Shown piece after piece: positions 1 through 12,555 of a stretch of 64,000 bases of DNA. The notes under the pieces were generated by a model. It worked only from the letters and a program-made list of their open reading frames with translations. It was not told the origin of the DNA and made no database searches. Position 1 is the stretch's first letter, and the number at the start of each line of letters is the position of its first letter. Source of the stretch: Sanguinoderma infundibulare (lineage: Eukaryota; Basidiomycota; Agaricomycetes; Polyporales; Polyporaceae); NCBI GenBank assembly GCA_032821775.1, contig JAVLRN010000007.1, forward strand, positions 2,232,001-2,296,000, written 5' to 3'. The translations under genes were made by a program, and so were the position numbers.

Positions 1-23
1 CAAAACCAAAGCCACAGACTCAC

Positions 24-1795
24 CTCAGCCTCCTCCTTCTCCTTCTCCTTGCGCTCCTTCTTCTCCTTCTTCCTGAGCGCCTTCTTCTCCTCTTTGCTCA
101 GCTTCACCTTCTTCCTCGGCGCGCTGTCGTCGCTCTCCTCATCCACCTCCATCTCGTCGCTCTTCCGCTTCTTATCCTTCTTGGACTTCTTCTTTGGCGG
201 CGCCAACTCGGCGTCCGCAAACGGCAGCGGATCCTCCGCCACCTTGTCCTTGCCCTTATCCTTCTTGGACTTCGCTTTCGCCTTGGCGGGGACCGGGCCG
301 TCGACGTCCATCGCGTCTTCGTCGTCCGACTCCTCGTCTGCGTCGAGCGCGAGAGACTCGAAGACCTTGCGCATCGCGTCCGCGTTCTTCGATGGCGGCT
401 CGCCCGTCTCGAAGAAGTTCAGGCGTTCTTCTACTTGCTGCCTGAGTGCCTCGCCGAACTTCGCAGTTGGGTTATCTGTGGATTGCACGTTATGGTGCGA
501 TCTGGATTGAAGGGAGGGAGGGATGGCACTCACCGGTGTAGCAGTCTATCCTCGCTGCTATTGAGCACTTGTTGGCTAGGAATCTTGAGATGCGGCCCTT
601 ATACTTGGGGCCTGCGCGGCCAATGAATGACGAATGGTAGATGAGACCGTACTGTGCGGTGTCAGGTCACAATTGAGAACGACGCCAAGTCGTGAACCCA
701 ACAAACACACCTTGGGAGTGTTGCCCTTCGTCTTGAGAGCACGGAAGAGTGCCTTCTCGGCACCAAGGATCTGCACTGTCGATGCCGGGTACTTGCTAAG
801 GTTCGTTAAGCTGCCCGCATGGCTGATGAGCCGCGCGCCAATACGGTCGCCAAGGAGGGCAGTGAGGCTGGGTGCGACGTCGTTCATCTTTTCGTGGAGA
901 TATGTTTGCAGCGACTTGCGGTACTCCGCGAGGGACACGACCCGTGTCGCGAACATGCCAACGTTCACCATATCAATCTCCGACAGCTCCACGCCCATCG
1001 ACCCGCGCGCCGCATCCAAGATGTTCTGCCCCTTCGTCTCGTCGTCGTCCAACAGCGCAGCCAACTCCGGCAGCTTCTCCTCCGTAAGCGTCTCCTTTGC
1101 GCCAATGAACTGCGTGACGCGCGCGTACTGGTAGTTGTCCGGCACGAGCTTGACGAGTTCGGGGAAGTGGTAGCCGTACCACTCGCGCACGCGCATCGAG
1201 AACAGGTTCACGTCCTTGTCGAGCTGGTCGAGGAGCGCGATGGCTTGGATGATCATATTGTCGATCCGGTTCACGTTGAATTTAAGCTTCGCACGCGAGT
1301 ACGCGTGCCCGAGCCCGAGTTGGGCCTTCGTCAGGTCCTCGTCCTGCAGGCCCTTGAGCAGCTTGGGGGCGTGCTGGCGGATGCCGCGGAGGATGTCCGT
1401 CGCGACCTCCTTGGAGGAGCAGTTGAAGCCCATCTGCTCCTTGAGCACGGGCGCGAGCGCGGGGTTGACAGCGAGTACGACCTTCTTCGGCTTGGAGAGG
1501 TTGAGCTCGAGGGTGTCGCGGAGGTGGGAGTGAATGGTGTCTGGGGCTAGTCAAGGTCTATCCCGGGCGGGTCGGAAGAAAATGACATACTTTCTGAGAG
1601 GTCGTTGATATTCTCCAGCGCATGTGCGGCATCTTTGAATGGGGCAAAGCTGATCAAGGACACCATTTTGTTGAATTGTGAAAAGTCGTCAATGGAGGCC
1701 TGGACGGCCTTGTCGAGTGCGCCGACGACATCGTGAAGCTTGACCTCGAAGACTGCGTAGCCGGACGAAGTTTCGAAGAGCGCGTGAGTGGCCAT
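24..1795 (-). CDS. NOP56: NOP56, box C/D snoRNP core protein (3' end outside window)
   Basis: Nop56 binds box C/D snoRNAs in the nucleolus with Nop58, fibrillarin and Snu13 and directs rRNA 2'-O-methylation and pre-rRNA processing. I read four exons: 1795-1591, 1540-711, 651-534 and 475-24. The product has the NOP5 N-terminal domain (exon 1), the central coiled-coil/NOSIC region (for example [15 protein letters not shown] and [18 protein letters not shown]) and the Nop domain ([35 protein letters not shown]). It ends in the expected Lys/Glu-rich nucleolar tail, with acidic Ser/Asp/Glu patches. Exon 4 stops at a consensus gtgagt donor at 23-18, so a last exon lies left of position 1. The start is the ATG giving [18 protein letters not shown], which aligns with the usual Nop56 N-terminus. 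The fit to Nop56 is closer than to Nop58. Confidence 0.95.
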
Positions 1796-4330
1796 GACGG
1801 AAAGAAGACCAGTCGTTGGAAGGAAAGTGGAGGTGGAGGTGCAGCCGATCAGGCCAGGGTCAAGAGTGAGGCCGGCACCGAGGACAACGAGCACAACGAC
1901 GAACACGACGACTGGACCGACGTCGACCAAAATCGGCCCAGAAACTTTTGCACGAGTGCGGTCATGTGATCGCTCGCGTTCGCAATGGGCGAGAGGATCG
2001 ACGTCAGCTCAACGCACGACCCTGGCTCGACCTCGCCATCTTCTCTTGTCTCCGCCCACCATCTTCCGGTGGGTGCTGCATTCCAGCAGATCCTACCATG
2101 GGTATTTCGTCTACTCCATCAATCCCACCCTACCACCTTGTCAACATCAGCGCGCCCTCCGACTACCCCGGCCTGCAAGATCGCTTTTCGAAGTCGCCTG
2201 GGCTTTGGATGGTTCAAGCCGGAGGATCCCTTTGCTATCGCTGCCTTTTTACAATTAATCTCCGCGCTTTGAAGCAATCGTAATGCTTTAGGGCGATTAT
2301 CAGGTCGGCATGGGATCTCGAGACGAACAGAACAAATTTGAAGTCAGCCGCTGGAACCAAGTCCTGTTGAACAATTGCTCTCAGGGCCGTCCGACATCAG
2401 GAGGGAGAATGGGCTGCTCGTGCAAGCGTGGTGACACCTGGACATGCGACCGGCGGCGAAGAGAACGCACGGTACGTTACCTCCTCGTGAATCAAGTGTT
2501 ACTTCCCAGCGATGGCTACTTGCACGCCCGGTATTGCAGGTTCCGGGACATCGCCTTCCAAGCCTGCTGGCCCGTTGGCCCGTTCCTCGAACCCCACTTG
2601 GCTAATGCAGCATCGCGACTTGCCGTCAACCGTTGCGGAATAGGCGTGGAGTCCCGCTTCGATGTACTCGTTGGCTGGACGGGGCTTAGGGACAAGATGT
2701 CGAAGCAATCGATCTTCTCTTTCGCTCTCCGTGATCACCAAACTTCCGCTCGTTTTGCGATGAGAGCGCGCGCTGATACCCAGGCGTTATGAACCTTCCA
2801 TAGCTGCTACAATGGTGACTGAATCTGCAGTGGCATGGAGCCATCTTGTCAGGAAGGTGAATGCAGTCTCCATGCCCCGAGTAAATCCATCGCGCTGACG
2901 ATGTTTTCTAGAGATCGTCAGTATTCAGCGATCGTAACGTTGGTTTCTTGGTTCTCGATGTCCAGCAACGCCGTTTGTACCCACCGTTCAAACGCCCAAG
3001 GCCCATTCATCGACCTCAACCAAGTCTCGATCGACCGCCAATAAGCTTCCGGCAGCGCGGTGCGGTGTTGGTCACACGTATACGCAAGCATGTCTCCGCA
3101 CTGTCGATATGATCCTCACATCAAGCGTTTCTGGGCAGTCATGAACCTGCAATTGATGTCGGGGTGCCACTTCCGGCTGGCTGTGCATCTTCTGGCGACC
3201 ACCGGCTCATGGCATCCATCCATCTCCTTGATCAGAATGGCCGGAAAGGACGTCGGCCATAAGAACGAGGAACGACGACTCCACACTGGGCCGGTGTCGT
3301 TCTTTCAAGTTGCTCAATGCCAATAGTTGCGGCAAAGGGCCGCCGTCATCCTTCTGTTGGCGTCAAGGCGGACACCGCCCAAGGCCCACGCCCCACGCCC
3401 ACATATGAATGTAATAGCTCACCAACGCTGCCCCGCCCAACCACCTTCCCCATCGCGAACGCTCGATGACATCGTTCACCGCACTCGGCCACAGTCCCCA
3501 TCCTTCCCCCTAATCTCGCGCTCGGTTCTTGCGCGTTCGGCACCACGAAGGCACCCCTTGACATTCCGCAGCTAGGGACGACCGCATCCAATACCGCATG
3601 AGATTATAGACCCCAATCGATCTCCCTCGTTCCCGCATGGATGAGCGGTCATCTCTGGACTCCGAATCCGGTGCGTCGAGATGCTCACGTTCCTTGAGTG
3701 TTTCTTATCGGTTTTAGGAAACGGGCACTAGTGTCACCGAAATGCTATGCATTCCCCTCTGGTACACCCCGTTCCCGAAAGCGGATGAACTCGTGTTGCG
3801 TCTAATCAATCATTCACTTTTTTTCGCTCCCCGGCGCCCGATAGAGCGAGGCTTTGACGCTCCGGATCGCACGTTGGACGTTCCTCACACCTCACCGTCG
3901 CACTCACTGTTCTCATCGGTATTAGGGCGAGCCTCGATATCCGGATATTTATTAGAACCAGTGCGGTGCTCGCCCCTGTATCCAACGCAGCATGAACCGA
4001 GGCTGTCATCGCGGCGGAAAGAAGCTCAGGGAAGGTAAAAATAGAACCTTCGGACTACGCCGGCCAACCGACGCCGCGAAATGCTGTGAGACCACCTGCT
4101 CACGCGCACGGCAGGAGAGATGCACATTCCTTAGGGTGGTGTGGTGGCGCACGTTCATAACTTAGTTGCTCAGGTATGTCATGGTGGTGAACATCCATGT
4201 TCCAACGTCAAGCGTAGATTGTGCGGTACAACTAATAACTCCAGCAGGTACTTGACGTCCGGTATCTAGATTACAAAATGGATCTTGTGCGAGGGTTACA
4301 CATGTCTCAGGTGAGGGGCGATTAGCGCGC
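1796..4330. other. 2.5 kb with no recognisable gene
   Basis: Short frames are open on both strands, but none shows a family motif or a convincing set of splice sites. The start holds the NOP56 promoter. The best open frames (plus 2310-2792, minus 2499-2741) overlap each other and look incidental. Confidence 0.5.
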
Positions 4331-4912
4331 TCAGCAGCACATCTCGCACGGGCAGCCTGGAGAATGGTACGACGTTGGTCATACGGACATCGATGGGGCG
4401 GGGAAGTACTCACAAATGATGTCTGCGCAGCACTCGCAGCAGTCCTTGGAAGCAGGGTTTGCGTGAGAACGGCGAGCCCGTCCAGCTCCTCAAAACGACT
4501 CACTTTGCAGCATTCTACAGGGCGGCGGCGGCGGCGGCGGCGAACGGTCAGACACAAGCAAGAACTTATACGAACGATAAGGGGTGAAACGTACCGAAGC
4601 AGAGGAAGCACTCGATCAATCCCAGGAAGCAGTCCTGCAAGCCGCCGGTGAGGACGACGCGAAGATGGGCGGGGGAATATGAGTGCGTACCCTTCCAGCA
4701 CCACCACCGCGGAGGCGTTCAGCCAGACCACGCTTGCGCTGGCATTCCTCGGAGTGGGTCTGGTTGCCCTGGCGGGCGGGGGGGTTCATAACGCCTGCAT
4801 CGTCGCATCCCTTGAGCGGCCGTTTGGTGCTGCCAATACCGGTCGAGTACGTACTCATTTGAACAGCCTGGGGCTGAGCGGAGGTCGTCATGGCGGGCTT
4901 CGGTGCCTCCAT
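4331..4912 (-). CDS. small cysteine-rich tail protein, CYSTM-like
   Basis: I assemble five exons: 4912-4691, 4634-4595, 4514-4504 (only 11 nt), 4444-4414 and 4356-4331. They join in frame into a 109-residue protein. Residues 1-74 are hydrophilic, rich in Pro, Gln and Thr. The last 35 residues begin DCFLGLIECFLCFECC and contain 14 cysteines, mostly as CC pairs, ending PCEMCC before the stop. This layout (polar N-terminus, short hydrophobic Cys-rich C-terminus) resembles CYSTM-type tail-anchored or palmitoylated stress proteins; the function is inferred. Each exon alone is below normal ORF length, so automated annotation could easily miss the gene. An intron holds a (GGC)n run near 4522-4542. 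A TATAAATA lies about 100 bp upstream of the start. Translation could also start at the second Met (4891). Confidence 0.7.
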
Positions 4913-5010
4913 TATTCTTTGACTAGTGCTGGAAGATGGGGAGCGAGGGTGTGTGCGCAGGGAGAGGAGGAAGGGAGGACGTTAGGAAACAAGGGGAGAG
5001 AGTGGGGGGA

Positions 5011-5018
5011 TATTTATA
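5011..5018 (-). promoter_or_regulatory. TATA box of the cysteine-rich gene
   Basis: TATAAATA on the minus strand, about 100 bp upstream of the ATG at 4912. It is a close match to consensus at a usual distance for a fungal TATA promoter. Confidence 0.5.
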
Positions 5019-5123
5019 CGCGATTCGGGGTGGGGGAAACACCCGCCCGCAGGAGATTGGCGCCGTGAGGTCATATCATGGCACGGCAACGATGACTATA
5101 TATAGTTCGATCGAAATCCTTAT

Positions 5124-5185
5124 GGCAATGTGGTGGAGCGGTCTTAGATGTCAGCTGGAGGAGTGGCATGGGTTCGAACCTTGCC
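5124..5185 (+). other. tRNA-like element with A and B boxes (degenerate)
   Basis: TGGTGGAGCGG (5131-5141) fits the Pol III A box, and GGTTCGAACC (5171-5180) closely fits the B box. A terminal GGCAA (5124-5128) can pair with TTGCC (5181-5185). The span is only about 62 nt and the T-arm stem pairs poorly, so this is not an intact tRNA. A tRNA relic or the head of a tRNA-derived SINE fits best. Confidence 0.4.
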
Positions 5186-5809
5186 GATGTCAAGCATCGG
5201 ACTAGGTACCATTTTCTTTCACTCCAAATGGATATCTAAGTTCGAGACCCTTCCTTTGGACATCTGTGAATCGACCGCATTGAAATGACGATACGAAGAG
5301 CGCATCTACAAAGAGCTGGACCCATGAGCTCTGTCGGATACCTGCTAGCGCGATGGCTTGGCCTTCAATACATAGATTCGTTCGTCCAGCCGGAGCGACC
5401 TGATAGCATGAGACTAACATTTCAAAGAGGAAAAAACGAACGTCAGGAAGAGTTCGAAGCCGTGGAATGCCCCGTCGAAGGAACATTTGGGCCGGTGTCA
5501 ATTTTTATAGCACGTTGAACAGAACGACACCTCGCCCTTCCAAACCTTTGCGACGATTCAGACATGGAACACCTGAATATACTCTCCATAGGATCCTCCC
5601 ACGTTCTCGCACAGCTCAAACCGGCACGAATGCAAGAACGACTAGTTTTTCAGCAAAACTCAAAAGAGCGTAACAAGGTAGTCCGTAGGGGTTGGCAGCA
5701 GTAGTACTTAGTAGTAGCAGCGGCAAACAAGCAAAGTCCATGCAAACTGTCCAAACGTTCAGTCTCGTCATGTGTAACCGGATCCTAGGAGCCTACAGGC
5801 ATGATCATA
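5186..5809. other. intergenic, no gene recognised
   Basis: No conserved reading frame on either strand. It lies between the tRNA-like element and the 3' end of the Kre9/KNH-like gene. Confidence 0.5.
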
Positions 5810-6448
5810 TTAGGCGGCGGTCGGAAGGGCCGACTCGGAAACCGGCTCGATGGTCGGAAGGGACGACTCGGTGGCCGAGGACGTCGAGTTGGTGATGGTG
5901 AAGCGGGGAGAAGTGTTGCCCGAGTCGCCGAAGACTGTGTGTGGGACGCGCATCAGCAACCAGAGGCGCGGCGGAGCGAAAGGACAGGCCACGTACGGAC
6001 GACCGTGTAGTCGTCGCGACCCTCCACCTCGGGGACGGTGATGTTGACAGCGCCGGCGGTGATAGGGAAGCCCGACGCAAGCGGGTGCTCTGGAGGGTTC
6101 CGGTCATCAGTCGAACCCACTTCCATGCACATACACCACCCGACGCGACAAAGGGGACTGGCACTCACGGATGTCAAGGTTCTCGCTGGAGTCGCCATCC
6201 TGGATGTAACCGAGGAGGACGAGGCCGGTCTGGCTCAGGCCCTCGGTCGGGATGTTCGACGTGTCCCAGGTAATGGTCTGGGTGGAGCCCGTCGCCCACA
6301 CGTCGCCCAGCGTGGGCGACGTGATCTGCGGGCGGAACACGACGTCGACGTTGCCGGGCTCCTTGAACACCTTCGCCGGGGCAGCGAAGACCGCCGCGGC
6401 GGCGGCAAGGACGGAGAAGGCAGCAGCGAGCTTGGTGGAGGCGAACAT
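5810..6448 (-). CDS. secreted Kre9/KNH-like protein with Ser/Thr-rich tail
   Basis: Three exons (6448-6169, 6089-5997, 5934-5810) encode 165 residues. The N-terminus is a clear signal peptide (MFASTKLAAAFSVLAAAAAV, cleavage probably after AAPA). A compact beta-rich domain of the Kre9/Knh1 N-terminal type follows, marked by PQITSPTLGDVWATGSTQTI, TWDTSNIP, HPLASGF, INITVP-like and LFGDSGNTSPRFTI segments. The last 30 or so residues are rich in Ser, Thr, Pro and Glu and carry NST glycosylation potential. No strong hydrophobic GPI signal is visible at the end. Such proteins are thought to act at the cell surface or in wall biogenesis; the role here is inferred. Two relatives sit in this window (13033-13471 and 58674-59253) with matching intron positions. 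Confidence 0.85.
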
Positions 6449-7376
6449 GGTTGCGACTATTAACGGGTCGTAAAAGGAAGGGACGGGTCAAGGAGCGTCG
6501 GGCTGGGCAACGAGATGAGACGAGAGGGGAGGGGAACGTAAGACCTGAGGACAGAGCAGGGCAATGGAGAATCCTCTGGCAGCCGAAGGGTCATCTTATA
6601 ACGCCACCTCATCATCGGCTATGTGGTAGGTGGAGCGTCTTGGAAGCCGACCCTGGCGCTTCTAGCCTGTATGGAACGACCGACGCACGCAGGACGGCAT
6701 CTCGCCTGAGCTTGTTCGTACGCGGTGTGCCGTTCAACGAAGGATCGCCGGCCGGCTCACGGAATAGACCTCATGTCCGACGCGCACGCATCGGGTTCCG
6801 TCCATGAATGCTGTCAAGATGCTAGTCGTGAGCACGTAGTATAGTTATAGTGAAGACCGTTCCTTGGAGTCTCCACACCTTTCAGATTTTCCAGCCGTTT
6901 CCGCTTCCTGGGGGGCGCCGCTGTGGCACATGGACGTCGAATGCTCCACCGAAGTCTGAACGTCTGATCCTCCAGTCGACAGTGGCTGTGCTCCGCGGTA
7001 CCCGTTTTAGCACCGGCTAATCTCCCGTCGCGACGATCAATTGACGCAGCTGCGTAATAGAGCAATTACGTCGATGAAACCCTCCAGCAGACGGTGACCC
7101 TGGAGCTCAAGAAAACAAGTACAAAGACGATGATTAGTACGGATGGCGTTGCATACAGAGCATATAAAGCGGCAAGAATGAGACGATATCTAATATACAT
7201 TCCTGACGTTTTGCAGTAACGGTAAAGTATGGACAGCGAACGGATGCATGACATGGAAGCGATGTGAATGCGAGGTATAGGACTTGCGGGGTAACACGTA
7301 CAATCCGATGCATGGAGGAAACAAACCAGTTCAACAAAGCCAGAGTCTCGTGCGTGTGGCGTATCTAGGGCATATA
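6449..7376. other. intergenic between Kre9/KNH-like gene and RIF1 3' end
   Basis: Promoter of the upstream Kre9/KNH-like gene (a TTATAAGA-like motif on the minus strand near 6594-6601) and the 3' flank of RIF1. No further gene recognised. Confidence 0.45.
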
Positions 7377-10300
7377 TCATACATCACTCCCTAGTGCGGA
7401 AGAAGATGGGATGTCGCTGGCGCGAGCGCGTAGATTCTTCGGCGATGGCTTTGACGAAGCGAAATGCTTGCTCTTCAGCCAGGCTGTCCGGCGGGCAACA
7501 CGATCGAGCGAAGGGGAGTTCGACATGGTCGAATCATCGCTCGGAGGGTCGGAGCTGGTGTCAAACGCCATGCGCTTGATGCGACGAAGAGATGGTGACA
7601 CGAGTCGGTGAGGTGTCACTTGGCCAACGTGCGGGTCATCGTCAGAAGGAGGGAGGTCTGAGAACACCGCGGGCGATGAGACCACGATAGAATCATCTGC
7701 AACAGACAACCGCGCGGATGGTGAGCGTTGATACACAAGGTGCCACCAGATAGACAGAACTCACCACTGCCAAATGGCGGCGCATCGTGAAGGGCGCGGA
7801 GCGGAGACGACATCCCTGCAGCCTCTTGCCGCAATTCCGCCGCCCGGTTCATCCTACGCCTCTTCGGAGTTTCCAGCCTCTGGAACTCGGCATCCTTTCC
7901 AAGCAGCTTCGTCGCAGATCGCGTGCGCCTGAGAGCGGGCTCAGGTTTTGGAGCTTGCTCAGGTTTGGGAGCTTCAGCGGGGCTGCTCGGAGGCTCAGCC
8001 GGCCGTTCTTGTTCCGCATTTGCCTTCGACGACGGCGTAACAATTTGTGTGCTCGAGCGGCGGCGGCGGATCTGATGGACAGAAGGCACCTCGACAGCGT
8101 CAATGAACACACCCTTACGCTTACGGGAAGCCGGCGTAGGTGTGGTCTCCACTGACGCCTCCGAGTCGGCATCCGATGCGTCATCTTCAACGTCGGGATG
8201 GCTCATCTTCGAAGTCCCACATTTCGAAGTAGACGTAGCGGGGACGGGAAGCTGCGGAAGGGCGTAGGATGGATCATGCATCGCCGTGTAGATCTGGACG
8301 TTCGACAGCGCAGACGGCGTGAGTGGAGGCACTTCCAGGCGACCCTTCTTCGACGGCTTCCCGTCCAGCTCAGCCTCTTCCTCCTCGTCATCATAACGCG
8401 GTCTCTTGCCAAGGATGGACTCGAGAAGCAAAGGAGACCGGGCCGCCAACCGGTCTGTGACCGACGCAATTGGGGGCAGAGGGGACCGATTCTCCTTGTT
8501 TCCCTTCGCCGGAGCCCGCCTTGGCGTTGTTGGTGCCCGACTGGGAGACGTGTCTACAGCAGGGGAAGCATTGAGCGGAATGGGGCTGAGCTGATCCTTG
8601 ACAGCACACATGTGCGGGCGTTTCGGGGAAGCATGACCGCGAGGACTTGTCGTTGGGGTGGATGGAGCCACAACACGGGGAGCGACAGGAGAGGACTCCG
8701 GGGAGAAGATTGCCGGTCTAAGCACGGGCGTTGACCTGCGAGCGAGAGTCTCGGGAGAGGGGATGACGATCGATCCCTCATCTTCGCTCTCGACGGCCTC
8801 TTCTTCGTCAGGGGTGGGCGAGTTCTGGAGCACTGGGCTCTCCTGGCCGTCGTGAATAGTAGTCATGTCCTCGACCTTCAATGCGTCCTCTTCCTCCTCC
8901 AACTTCGCACGCACAACCGCCTCGAGACACATCGTAATGGACTCGGGGTACCCACAAGGCGGCTCCGGGATCTCGGCATAAGTAGCCTGCCAGAACTCCG
9001 AGAACGCGTCCACGGCGCCCGTGTGCCTGTCCATCCGCCCGCAGAATGGCGCGGCCAGGAGAGGGCCGAGCGTGTCCAGGACCTTCGAGCTGGCCTCCAA
9101 AGACTGCATGCTCACGAGCACCGTCTGGTACAGCGGGAGGATCTAACAAACCGGGCGTGAGCGATAGGATCTGAAAGAAGAGCATACACGGATCACGTAC
9201 GTCAAGCGCATACTCCTCCTCGGAGCACACCTGGAAGTCGTCCCCGATCCACGCCTGCAGACCATCCATGAGCAGCTCCAGCATCGAGAAGCACAGCTCC
9301 TGCGGGCACAAATCGATCACCCTCGTGAGCGACCGAATGAACCACATGCACATCAGCTTGTGCCGCGGCGCGGGCGGGTACGCAGCATTGAGCGCATCGT
9401 TCGCGAACATGAGCACCTCCGTCGGCACCTGGCGAGCGTCCGCGATCTCGACGTTCGAGAGCAGCAAGTCCGCGACGCGCACGGCTGATGGCTTCGAGGG
9501 GGTGTGGTCCGCCGCGATGACGCCTGCGATCTGGTCGACGAGAGAGGTCGCGTCGATTCCGTGGTCGAGCGCAGCGTCGATCGCTCGCCGCAGGAACCCG
9601 TCCCAGTTGTCGATGTCCTCGCTGGACATGTCCCAGGAGCTAGGCTCGATGAATGGCGCAGAGAGGAGCACGACTGCCGCTTCCCAGCTGCGCGAGCCAG
9701 TAGCGTCGCCCGCGCTCCACCGGTCGACGAAGACCTGCCAGACCGACGCGCTCACATCCGGGTCCCAGTCTGACCATCGACGACCTTTGCGCAGCGAGTT
9801 GGCCCAGAACGACAACACAGCGCTCGTGTCGCAGGCGAAAGCAGCCTCGGCGCACAGCCACGCCCACTGAATGCGGACATCGTCGGAGCACTGCACGTCG
9901 CCAACAAGGTACTCCTCGTTGGAGTTGACGTACCGAAGAACAGATTCTGCGAGATCGGCGAAGATATCTGCGGGCAAAACAGCGCGCGTGATGGCGAACA
10001 GGTCGCGGACGACGAAGAGCTTGACAGCATAGTTCCAGCGCGGTCGAGGTAGCGGGTGGTCTGTGCCCTTCACGTTACCATGCCATTTGGCAGGCATAGG
10101 CGGCACCCCGGCGACGACGTCCTCGATGCGCAACGTGAAATCCAGATCTGGGTCATTGAGGATGCCAACCAGAGCGTTACGTGCTTTCTTCGCGAGCGCA
10201 GCCAAACCACGTTGGTCTCCGGAATCTGGAGGAGGATGAGCAGGTTGCCTCATCTCACCAGATGCTGAACATACCGAGCAGTGGTGCCGCGTTGCACTTC

Positions 10301-12555
10301 AGTAGGTTGAACCAAATGTCTCTGATTTCAACCTGCAGAGAAATTAACGGCGTTTTCCACATAGACGACGGAACGCCACGCACCGGGACTTCTTTGTTGC
10401 CCCACACTAAGCGCAGCACCTTCAGTCCGTGCTTCCAAATGGCCAAGAACAGGTCCCACGCCCCCTCCGTCGAAATCTCATCCAACGTCAGTGTCCTCAC
10501 ATCCGATATCTGGGGACATTGCTCGATCAGCGGCCTCACTGCAGGCGACAAATGCTTCCACTCCGCGGTCAGCAAGCCCGGATTCGCGGAGAAGAAGTCA
10601 GGCGCTAGCAGCTTGCGGGAGCTCCATTCGACCTCCTCGGCCTGCTCGTCCGAGAACGGTGCGGTGAGAAGGTGGATAGTGAGGTCCAACGCATCCTTGC
10701 AGGTCACGCCGCCCCTAGAGCTCATGCTGTGTATGACCCGGAGAGCGGTAATGATGAGTTTGTCGTCCAGGACCTCCTGACCCAGGAGCGCGGCAACGGA
10801 GGACACGCCTGCGCCCATGTCGACAACCGACGGTAAGAGCTTGAGGTTGCTGCGTAGCACCTCCTGGTGCATCTTTCGCTCGGCGACGACATCGTCTTCA
10901 GTCGCAGATTCCTCCTCGCCATCTGTCTCTGTGTCGATGATGACCTTGACGTGTGGAGGACGGAAGAATGCCCACGTCATTGAGCGCCAAGCGAGGCATC
11001 CAAGCGCGCGGACAGAACTCTTGTCGTGACGAATTCCAAGGGAGAACAAAGCTGAGATCGTGCGCGTGAGGTCGGAATGGAGATACACTGTGGGCCCGAG
11101 GAGAACGACAAGGTGAGCGATGACGCTAAATGCCCATACGGGCCCTTGGGCAGAGTGCTTGGGCTCGGTAGCCTGGAGTGTCGTACGAAGCGTGCGGATG
11201 AGGATTGGGTCCTTTGTTGGACTTGCATCCGGCTTCTTGGATGGTGTTGTAGGACTGGGATTTGGGGACTTGACGAAGCGCGCGGCCACAGTTGTCGACA
11301 TGACTGTATGCGCCTCGCTTGGGGGAAGAGAAGCAGCGGCGAGAGCCAAACCGCCGAGTGCGTGACATGCCTGGGCACGCATGACAAGCGTCGGTCCAAG
11401 AAGACTGTTGAGAATAACACTGAGGACCGGAACGAACGCCGGCACGAAGATCGCAGGCTGGTAGAGCGCCAAGTCGTGGACAGCCTACGAACCCAGTCAG
11501 CGCATATAGCTAGGAAACTGATGGCAAAAAGCACCTTGAGTCCGTCGGTGACAGATCCCTTCTTTCCCTCTTTGCCCAGTTCGCCATTGATACCCCGACG
11601 GAGTGCGTAGGCGATCCGGCTCTTGGCCGGCTCTAGCACTTCGGCTGGGAGACGCTGGGTTTGGATGAGCCAAATTGCCAATGCACACGTCTTCCGGGCA
11701 TTTGGTGTGGGGAGCTCGCTTGCGAGGGGGATTTCGAGGACTTGAGAAAGGAGATGCCCAAGGTCGTCCTCTGCAAGACATGTAAGGGCCAATACATGAG
11801 ACGGGGATGGGCAGCCACCATCACTGACCATCGAAAAGGTTACAGAGAGAGGGAACGGTAAAGAAGTCACTGAGCAACCTCATGACCGCGTGGCTTACGC
11901 TGCAAAGGTCTCGCGCACGCTTTGCCTGCTCTGCGGTCATGCCCCGCTTCCTTGTCTTCTTGGGAGTGTCGCGTGGGGATGGAAGGCTTGTTGTCGAAGG
12001 TGGTTCCCGGAGTGGCGACGAGGGTGGATAGGGATCGAACTCGCTCATGGGTGCGGCACCTTGGAGTGGATCGACGAATACTCGCTCAAGGTCACGTACT
12101 AATGCATCCACGAAAGCTTTCTTGTTTTTCCTGATTGGCTGGAAGAGGGGCCACGACGCGTCCGCATTGGTGTTGCCAGAGAGACCATTCTTGAGACGGG
12201 CAGAAAGGCTGTTGTACGCCTGGGTGAGATCGCATAATGACGCGTCGTCAGCAATGATGCGAGCCACAGGGCGGTCGAGGTAGTGCAAGTCGGTGAGGGG
12301 GTCTTCGGGCTCTGGCGTTGACTCTTTCTGAGTCGCGTCCTCGTCGTCGAGCAATACAGGATGCGCGGTCTTTTTGAGGATGGAACGCGACGGACCAGCC
12401 TTTGATGCGCTTGGCTTGGTAGAGATAGCGCGGGGGGGACTGCCAGCGATAGAGTGGAGCTCTGCCGTGTCTGACCACGAGACGCGTGCAAAACGCGGAG
12501 CCCTGTACTCCTTTTCGTCTCTGTGAGACGTGCCCGGAGGAGTAGGGAGACTCAT
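7377..12555 (-). CDS. RIF1: RIF1, telomere and replication-timing regulator
   Basis: Rif1 is a large HEAT-repeat protein that recruits protein phosphatase 1 to control origin firing, telomere length and break repair. The gene has several exons. The first runs from the ATG at 12555 and the last begins after an intron ending near 7685 and stops at 7377. PP1-docking motifs lie near the N-terminus, RVSW at residues 24-27 and SILK at 58-61, as in yeast Rif1. A long alpha-helical region follows (for example QACHALGGLALAAASLPP and AFSVIAHLVVLLGPTVYLHS), then a disordered Ser/Pro-rich C-terminal half with many SP/TP and KRK/RRR clusters. A 49-nt intron just below 10275 removes an apparent stop after a GMF sequence. 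An upstream in-frame TTG is not used as start. Identification rests on the docking motifs, the helical repeats and the overall layout. Confidence 0.8.

Noticed and set aside
2310..2792. 160-codon plus frame and overlapping 80-codon minus frame
   Set aside because: They overlap on opposite strands, and neither resembles a known family.
4522..4542. GGC trinucleotide run
   Set aside because: Simple repeat inside an intron; common in GC-rich fungal DNA.
7787..10780. Long plus-strand frames opposite RIF1
   Set aside because: They mirror the GC-rich minus-strand exons, lack motifs and overlap a well-supported gene.
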